Source: Candidatus Aenigmatarchaeota archaeon
GTDB lineage: Archaea > Aenigmatarchaeota > Aenigmatarchaeia > Aenigmatarchaeales > Aenigmatarchaeaceae
Length of the DNA stretch: 11,595 nucleotides
Reading direction: 5' to 3'
Assembly: GCA_011773475.1 (NCBI GenBank)
Contig: WVXN01000075.1
Span: forward strand, 3,061 to 14,655
A program made the translations under genes and the position numbers. Position 1 is the stretch's first letter. Each line of letters opens with the position of its first letter. Under the pieces are notes generated by a model that was not told the DNA's origin, made no database searches, and saw only the letters and a program-made list of their open reading frames with translations. Below are positions 6,350 to 11,595 of the stretch, piece after piece.

Positions 6350-9300
6350 TTCGTCCACCACATATAAGTACGTCTTCTACGACACCTTCATTGTTGAACG
6401 TGTCAAAAACATGAATTTTATATTCAATTATTATTTCTGAATTTTTACAATTGTTTTTACACTGTTTCATCTCTTCATGACATTCATTTTTTGTTCCTTC
6501 GCATGTTTTCCACATCTCTGTACATTGTTTTATACAGTTGCGCATGTTCTTTTCAGAGGAACTCGGACAATTATCAATAGTATAATTAATCCAACTAGTT
6601 GTTCCAAAAACATTAATACTGTGATTAATAAACATTCCATTTGAATTTTCTTCTATTATTCCAAGACCCAAATTACTATACAAATCTCTCCAATAGGAAT
6701 AGATTATTGCAGAACCATTGATTAAATCTACTCCATATTTTAAGTTAATTGGTGAAGACCTATCCAAAACTCTTGTACGTCTTTGATTACCACCAAACAT
6801 GTTCCATCCACTTGGAGGATCAAGAGAATATATCTTTTCATTAAATGAACCAATTACAATATCCAATTTTCCATCACCATTTATGTCTTCAACAGCTGGA
6901 GATGAAAAGAGATAATTACGTGTATTATAGCTCCATATTTGTGTTCCAGTGGAACCGTTCAAAGCATATACTCTATTGTCAGAAGAAGCTACAATAACAT
7001 CATTAATTCCATCATCATTCATATCAGCAATTGCTGGTGAAGATTCTATTCTTCCTCCGGTAGGTACTGTGAAATTCCAAAATGATGAACCATCGCCACT
7101 CAGAGCATAAACAGTGCCATCATCAGACCCAACAACAATTTTTAATGTATTATCACCAGTTATGTTAGCTATTACAGGAGAAGATATTACCCAGTCGTTA
7201 GTTGAAAAATTCCAAAGCTCGTTTCCATTAGTACCATTCAAAGCATATATTTTATTATCGTATGATCCAAAAACCACTTCCAATAAATTGTCATTATTAA
7301 TATCATCAACTGCTGGAGACGATTCAATCATATTTAGAGCTGAAAAATTCCATATTTTACTCCCATTACTTCCATTAAGAACATAAGTATTATTATCATA
7401 AGATGTGAATATTACTTCTATAAATTCATCTTGAGTTATGTTTGCAATTACTGGAGAAGACCATATAGAATCTTCAGCTGTGAAATTCCAGATTAAACCT
7501 CCTGTTCCATTAAATGCATAGATAGTCCAATTATCAGAGCCTATAACTATATCCAACAAATTATCATTATCTACATCATCAATTGCTGGAGACGACCAAA
7601 CATAACCTCCAAGTGAGACATTCCAAATCTTACTTCCATTAGTACCATTTAAAACATAAACACTGTTATCAAAGGATCCGACTATAACTTCTAAATCATC
7701 TCCACTGCCAGTAACATTAGCTAGAGAAGGTGATGAACCAACTGCGCCTTCAGTTGAATAATTCCATAATTTACTCCCATTAGTTCCATTCAAAGCATAA
7801 ATATTGAAATCATCCGAGCCTATCACCACATCTATAAACGTGTCACCATTTATATCTGCTATTGCTGGTGATGAAAATATTGAGCCATTAGTTGAAAAAT
7901 TCCAAAGCTCAGTAACATTTAAAGTGAAACTTTGAATGTTTGTAACATTTTCATTGCTATTAGAATCATTAGCATAGATTCTCCAACCAACAATAGTTCC
8001 CGCTGGTGTAGAAGTATTTTGCCAAGTGAAATTTGACCATGTTTCACTTGCACTTAAGTTTATATCTATAGGCGAACCATAGACTCCAGATTTGTTTTTC
8101 CATTCACCAGTTTCATTTGTAGAGAGCCATGCATAATTTAAATTAATATTATCAGACCAATTTGCATAAAGTTTGATTGGTTCTCCAACTCCAATTAATG
8201 TTGTGTTGGATCCTTGTTGACTCCATTGTGGTGAAGCTGTGTCACCAGTCATATTAGCATACCAACTCTCATAAGCAGAACTATAATTAACATTTGAAAG
8301 ATTAGCAGTGAAATTCCAAATGCCAGATTCTGTTAAAACAGTTACATTTTCTAGCGAAGAACAATCTGAACATGAATCCCAAAGATTCCATCCACCATCA
8401 GAATAGTTTGTCCATATCTCTATGTTACTGGAAGAGGGAATAACAAGAACCGCTGTTGTATTCAATGCAGTATAAGCATCCATATCAAAATTAGCTTGTG
8501 AATTATTCAAGAACAAATCAATGCTAGATGATGTATTTACTTGTATAGTTAATGTTTGACTTTCACCTGTATTATTGGCAGAATAATTAGCGGTTTGTGA
8601 TGTGTTTGTTTTGTAAGTATATGAGCCAACACCTAACAATTCCTCATCAGGACTAGTCTTAGATACACCATCTCTCCACAACAAACATGATACTTCATTA
8701 TCCACAGACGTAACAGAACAGCTAACACTAGTATCAGTTGGATAAGTTTCTGTCCAGGTTGTATTTATTGACAAACTAGGTGAAACTGTTCCTTTGTTAA
8801 CATAAGCTGTTCTAGTAATAGTTCCTGAACTATAGTTACTTCCACCTGTTGTATTATATTCATAAACATAAGTCGCATTACCAAGTAATATCTCTTCTGT
8901 TGATGGATCTCCTGTCTGTCCAGTAGAAACATAATTCCTATACAAAGTGAAACTCAGATCTTGATTATCAGTTAAATCACACCAACCAGTTGCATTAACA
9001 GTCTCAGGATAAATGTAAGTTTCATCACTCTCACTTCCATTCAAAGCTAATTTCAAATTTGCTGTTGGATTAGCTTTAGTTATGTTCAAGAAAAATATTT
9101 TTGATGCTGATGAATAATTAGTATTGCCAGATGTGTTATAAATATACTGATAATAATTAGCTCCAAGTTCTATAACATTACTAACAGGGTTACCACCTGC
9201 AATTAGTGTATCATTTCTATATAAATTAAATACAGGAGCAGAACCTACGAATGCATTAGCATCAAACCACCCAGTTGCATTAGTAGTTGTAATATAACCA

Positions 9301-11096
9301 TATGTTTTATTATCTTCTGTTCCAGTTCCACCAGTTCCTAAAGTTAAATTCATATAATTTTGAGTAGATGTGTTTATAGATATTACTAAGGTACTAGAAT
9401 TCTGATAAGATGTCCAATTAGTCCCACCAGATGTATTGTAACTATAATTATATGCCATAACTCCTAATAAAACATTATCTTCATTAGAAGCTAATTGCCC
9501 ACTATCATTTCTATAAAGATTACAACTCACATCAGAAGCACCATCTGTTGGACAATCATAACCAGTAGTATTAGTTGGAGTAGGATATACGGCGGACCAA
9601 CTTTCATTATTATCCAATCTTAAAGAAGGTGTTCCCTTATTTACATAAAGATAAAGTGTCTGGCTGGATTCCAAAGTCCAGTTGCTACATGTTCCGGACA
9701 TGTTATATTTGAATGTATAAGTATCATTACCTAGTTTGGTATAGTTCCAAACATCACTACCACCTATTAATTGTGTTTCATTCCTCCATAGAATGTAAGT
9801 ACAATCATCATCTTCACTAACGCTTTCATTTGCAGAAACATTAGTAACTGTTGGATAGCTTATTGTCTTATTATCAGCAAGTCCATCAATATATACATTC
9901 AAGTTAGAAGTTGGATCACCCTTATTAACAAACAAATAATAAGTTGCACCAGTTGAATTATCAGTGTAATTACTGTTTCCAGTTATATTTGCTTTATACA
10001 CATATGTACTGGCGCCTAGAGTGATGATCTCAGGATTACTAACAGAACTTTCATTTCTGTACAAATTCACAGTTCCACTATTGCTGTAAATAGCAGTTCC
10101 ATTAGTATCTATTTGTATTCCATAATCTATTGTAATATTCTCATTTTTGTAGACAGTCCCATTATCAATATATATATCAACAGGATTAGTTTGATTCTGT
10201 TCTACAATATATTCCCAATAAGTTCCACTATTAGTAACATTCCAATAACCATCTGTGTTATTAGCATACATTTTCCACACATAAGTTCCAGATGCCATAT
10301 CTTCAAATTCATAATAATAAACATCACTCTCATTAGATACAGTATCATTACCACTAGGAGGACCACCACCAGTGAAATTGTGCTCTATCAATACTATGTG
10401 AACATCACTTTCACTATCATTCCAAGTCACATTAAACTGATAATTCTTTCCAGGCGAATACTGTGATCCATTAACAACTGAAGTAGTATTGTCAAACCAA
10501 TTGGGTGGTGTACTATCAGCTGCTGCTGGTGTATACCAAACTTTTGCATAAACTTCAGAGCATCTTATTTCTTCTCCAGTTCCTAATGTATCTGACATAA
10601 CAACTGCTTCCATGTTGTTTACAGCATCAACTGTCCATGCACTTGTATTTGGCATTGTTGTCCAGTTCATTCCAGAAATATTAACAAAAGAATTATCGGT
10701 AAGAGTTGCACCATTTAAATCTTGTTGATTTGTTCCGTCCATTCTAACAAAAGTATCTATTCTTTCTGGTGGACCAGTACCTCCCCAAACTCCACATTTC
10801 CATATCATTTGAACAGAATCAATTGTTGAACCAACAGGAACGTCTGTTAATTGAAAAGCTTGATAAGTATTAATAGCTCCATTTTCAGAAATATATGATA
10901 AGTCAGAATTATCAGAAGTTGCTTGCCAACGAGTTGCTGCTCCAATTAAATCCCATTGATTTGAATAACCATTTACATTTGGTCTAAGATCTGTAATATC
11001 TCCTAAAACAGTCCAAACAAAATAAACAATGTAAGAGAATATAGTCAAAACTAGAAATATCTTAATACTTATTTTAATTTTTGCTTTACCGTTCAT
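6342..11096 (-). CDS. Giant surface glycoprotein: Ig-like repeats, eight-blade beta-propeller, Cys-rich C-terminus
   Basis: A 1584-residue exported protein, probably an adhesin or envelope structural protein. Residues 9-31 form a signal anchor. About 33-190 is a beta-rich N-terminal domain and 196-300 an Ig-like domain. About 305-855 holds six tandem Ig-like repeats of the Big_3_5 type, marked by L-Y-R-N or L-W-R-N, N-Y-T/S and V-N-K-G. Two further beta domains span 856-950 and 954-1062; the latter (A-W-L-S-T-N-E-T-G-E-W-K, G-W-R-I-Y) is shared with the 702-residue protein. Residues 1064-1430 form an eight-blade FG-GAP/PQQ-like propeller closing with W-N-M-F-G-G. Residues 1446-1584 contain a C-x3-C-x6-C-x6-C-x6-C-x3-C cluster. 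I count about 90 N-X-S/T sequons by hand. There is no C-terminal membrane helix. The ATG lies 11 nt after the stop of the right-hand MinD-family gene without a clear ribosome-binding site. Nothing marks it as an enzyme. Confidence 0.9.
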   Translation of the reverse strand: MNGKAKIKISIKIFLVLTIFSYIVYFVWTVLGDITDLRPNVNGYSNQWDLIGAATRWQATSDNSDLSYISENGAINTYQAFQLTDVPVGSTIDSVQMIWKCGVWGGTGPPERIDTFVRMDGTNQQDLNGATLTDNSFVNISGMNWTTMPNTSAWTVDAVNNMEAVVMSDTLGTGEEIRCSEVYAKVWYTPAAADSTPPNWFDNTTSVVNGSQYSPGKNYQFNVTWNDSESDVHIVLIEHNFTGGGPPSGNDTVSNESDVYYYEFEDMASGTYVWKMYANNTDGYWNVTNSGTYWEYIVEQNQTNPVDIYIDNGTVYKNENITIDYGIQIDTNGTAIYSNSGTVNLYRNESSVSNPEIITLGASTYVYKANITGNSNYTDNSTGATYYLFVNKGDPTSNLNVYIDGLADNKTISYPTVTNVSANESVSEDDDCTYILWRNETQLIGGSDVWNYTKLGNDTYTFKYNMSGTCSNWTLESSQTLYLYVNKGTPSLRLDNNESWSAVYPTPTNTTGYDCPTDGASDVSCNLYRNDSGQLASNEDNVLLGVMAYNYSYNTSGGTNWTSYQNSSTLVISINTSTQNYMNLTLGTGGTGTEDNKTYGYITTTNATGWFDANAFVGSAPVFNLYRNDTLIAGGNPVSNVIELGANYYQYIYNTSGNTNYSSASKIFFLNITKANPTANLKLALNGSESDETYIYPETVNATGWCDLTDNQDLSFTLYRNYVSTGQTGDPSTEEILLGNATYVYEYNTTGGSNYSSGTITRTAYVNKGTVSPSLSINTTWTETYPTDTSVSCSVTSVDNEVSCLLWRDGVSKTSPDEELLGVGSYTYKTNTSQTANYSANNTGESQTLTIQVNTSSSIDLFLNNSQANFDMDAYTALNTTAVLVIPSSSNIEIWTNYSDGGWNLWDSCSDCSSLENVTVLTESGIWNFTANLSNVNYSSAYESWYANMTGDTASPQWSQQGSNTTLIGVGEPIKLYANWSDNINLNYAWLSTNETGEWKNKSGVYGSPIDINLSASETWSNFTWQNTSTPAGTIVGWRIYANDSNSNENVTNIQSFTLNVTELWNFSTNGSIFSSPAIADINGDTFIDVVIGSDDFNIYALNGTNGSKLWNYSTEGAVGSSPSLANVTGSGDDLEVIVGSFDNSVYVLNGTNGSKIWNVSLGGYVWSSPAIDDVDNDNLLDIVIGSDNWTIYAFNGTGGLIWNFTAEDSIWSSPVIANITQDEFIEVIFTSYDNNTYVLNGSNGSKIWNFSALNMIESSPAVDDINNDNLLEVVFGSYDNKIYALNGTNGNELWNFSTNDWVISSPVIANITGDNTLKIVVGSDDGTVYALSGDGSSFWNFTVPTGGRIESSPAIADMNDDGINDVIVASSDNRVYALNGSTGTQIWSYNTRNYLFSSPAVEDINGDGKLDIVIGSFNEKIYSLDPPSGWNMFGGNQRRTRVLDRSSPINLKYGVDLINGSAIIYSYWRDLYSNLGLGIIEENSNGMFINHSINVFGTTSWINYTIDNCPSSSEKNMRNCIKQCTEMWKTCEGTKNECHEEMKQCKNNCKNSEIIIEYKIHVFDTFNNEGVVEDVLICGGRNE
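6355..6359 (-). promoter_or_regulatory. Ribosome-binding site of the 175-residue gene
   Basis: The minus strand reads GGTGG followed by ACGAA and the ATG at 6349. It lies within the final codons of the giant gene, pointing to translational coupling. Confidence 0.6.
6762..7907 (-). repeat. Eight tandem beta-propeller blades within the giant protein
   Basis: Eight repeats of 45-47 residues, each with S-S-P-[AVS], an acidic or N-x-T loop, a hydrophobic strand ending in G-S or similar, Y-[AV]-[LF]-N-G and a W-N strand. The S-S-P motifs start at residues 1075, 1121, 1168, 1213, 1259, 1305, 1352 and 1398. Loops of blades 1, 3, 5, 7 and 8 match the D-x-[ND]-x-D calcium-binding pattern of FG-GAP repeats; blades 2, 4 and 6 carry N-[IV]-T instead. 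Confidence 0.9.
8532..10184 (-). repeat. Tandem Ig-like (Big_3_5-type) repeats within the giant protein
   Basis: About six divergent repeats of 87-97 residues cover residues 305-855. Recurring features are Y-P at the start, a cysteine or G-W strand, L-Y-R-N or L-W-R-[ND], L-G-x-x-x-Y-x-Y, N-T-[ST]-x-x-x-N-[YW] and a V-N-[KT] linker. Repeats at about 488-576 and 769-855 are the closest in layout, both ending in [IV]-x-[IV]-N-T-S. They form a stalk-like stretch in many surface proteins. Confidence 0.8.
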
Positions 11097-11107
11097 AGTA
11101 CTTCGTA

Positions 11108-11595
11108 TCAGTTGAATTCTTTTTCTTTTCCAAAAATTTTCTTAACTCTGTCCCAAAAACTATACTCATATTTCATTCCAACAAGCTTTGCAGCAATTTT
11201 GAAAAACTCTTTTTTAGATGAAGATCCTTTTTTAGAAAGTGTTATCAAACCTCTTCTATCAAATCCTGCTAATATATTTTCATCTTCAGGTATAACTCCA
11301 ATAATTGGCAATTCTGTGAACTGTCTTATTTCCTCGTTTTTAATTTCATATCCTCTGTTTCTAATTCTGTTAACAATTACACCTATTGGAACTGGTTTGT
11401 TTTCTAATCTATTAATCACTTGATTGCACTTTGCTATGTCAACTAAAGAAGGTATGCTAGGGTTCGCGACATATAATACTTCATCACTTGCTTGTAAAGC
11501 CATTAAAGCCTCTTTTCCCAATCCTGGTGCAGAATCAAGAAAAACAACATCAAAACTAGAAAATGTTTGTTTTAATGTATTTCTTAAGTTATTAA
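11108..11595 (-). CDS. MinD/ParA-family ATPase, C-terminal part (5' end outside window)
   Basis: The frame is open to the window edge, giving 161 codons; the ATP-binding Walker A motif must lie beyond it. The visible part begins within the N-N-L-R-N-T-L-K helix and continues with V-V-F-L-D-S-A-P-G-L-G-K-E-A, the Walker B/switch II region. Then come Q-A-S-D-E-V-L-Y-V-A-N-P-S-I-P, V-I-V-N-R-I and L-P-I-I-G-V-I-P-E-D, all typical of MinD. It aligns throughout with the complete MinD-family protein at 686-1450 (D-A-S-P-G-L-G-R-E-A, R-A-S-D-E-I-L-Y-I-T-N-P-Y-I-P). The C-terminus (S-F-W-D-R-V-K-K-I-F-G-K) is a likely amphipathic membrane-targeting helix. It is the first visible gene of the run and is followed by the giant surface protein after 11 nt, suggesting cotranscription. 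A TTG at 11521 is not the true start, because conserved sequence continues upstream of it. Confidence 0.92.
   Translation of the reverse strand, partial: NNLRNTLKQTFSSFDVVFLDSAPGLGKEALMALQASDEVLYVANPSIPSLVDIAKCNQVINRLENKPVPIGVIVNRIRNRGYEIKNEEIRQFTELPIIGVIPEDENILAGFDRRGLITLSKKGSSSKKEFFKIAAKLVGMKYEYSFWDRVKKIFGKEKEFN

Noticed and set aside
7114..7386. Plus-strand open frame of 90 codons
   Set aside because: It is antisense to propeller blades with regular 46-residue periodicity; the coding signal is on the minus strand.
6762..7907. PQQ-dependent dehydrogenase activity for the propeller
   Set aside because: The blades resemble PQQ/FG-GAP repeats, but the embedding in Ig-like surface domains and the absence of a recognisable cofactor-binding or catalytic region argue for a structural or binding role.
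10113..10466. Plus-strand open frame of 117 codons
   Set aside because: It lies antisense inside the giant gene, is dominated by Ile and Ser from the reverse complement of Asn/Thr-rich codons, and has no recognisable domain or start signal.
11112..11423. Plus-strand open frame of 103 codons
   Set aside because: It is the antisense shadow of the clearly conserved MinD-family gene at the right edge.
11108..11521. Independent short gene starting at a TTG at 11521
   Set aside because: In-frame MinD-like sequence, including the Walker B aspartate, continues upstream to the window edge, so this is an internal codon.

Overview
The window is AT-rich DNA (visibly well over 60% A+T) in which every convincing gene lies on the minus strand, so transcription runs from position 11595 towards position 1. 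The organism is most likely an archaeon, possibly of the DPANN group. Evidence: ribosome-binding sites of the GGTG(A) type, candidate TATA boxes about 26 nt upstream of start codons, MinD-type ATPases, and long secreted proteins full of N-X-S/T sequons, as expected for archaeal surface N-glycosylation. The phylum assignment is inference.

Layout in transcription order: (1) a MinD/ParA-family ATPase cut by the window edge (11595-11108); (2) a giant 1584-residue surface protein (11096-6342) with an N-terminal membrane anchor, tandem Ig-like domains, an eight-blade FG-GAP/PQQ-like beta-propeller and a cysteine-rich C-terminal insertion; (3) a 175-residue secreted or anchored protein with one copy of a beta module (6349-5822); (4) a 702-residue secreted or anchored protein carrying two copies of the same module (5811-3703); (5) a 222-residue protein with a signal peptide and C-terminal membrane anchor (3722-3054); (6) a 425-residue protein with a membrane helix at each end and a charged tail (3044-1767); (7) a 94-residue basic protein of unknown function (1735-1451); (8) a complete MinD-family ATPase (1450-686); (9) an HD-domain protein (682-122); (10) the first 22-23 codons of a new membrane or secreted protein running off the left end (68-1). 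Neighbouring genes overlap or are separated by at most about 30 nt up to the HD gene, which suggests one long operon. A possible internal promoter precedes the 94-residue gene, and a second, similarly placed promoter precedes the leftmost gene.

The most interesting theme is a block of five envelope proteins bracketed by two MinD-type ATPases, both with amphipathic basic C-terminal tails. MinD/ParA proteins position cellular structures on membranes, so the cluster may encode a cell-surface adhesive or structural assembly whose placement or formation is controlled from the cytoplasm. That is a hypothesis from gene order; nothing in the sequence proves it. Within the surface genes there is clear evidence of module duplication and sequence homogenisation. 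No RNA gene, CRISPR array, transposon or origin was seen, and no stretch over 300 bases lacks a gene.
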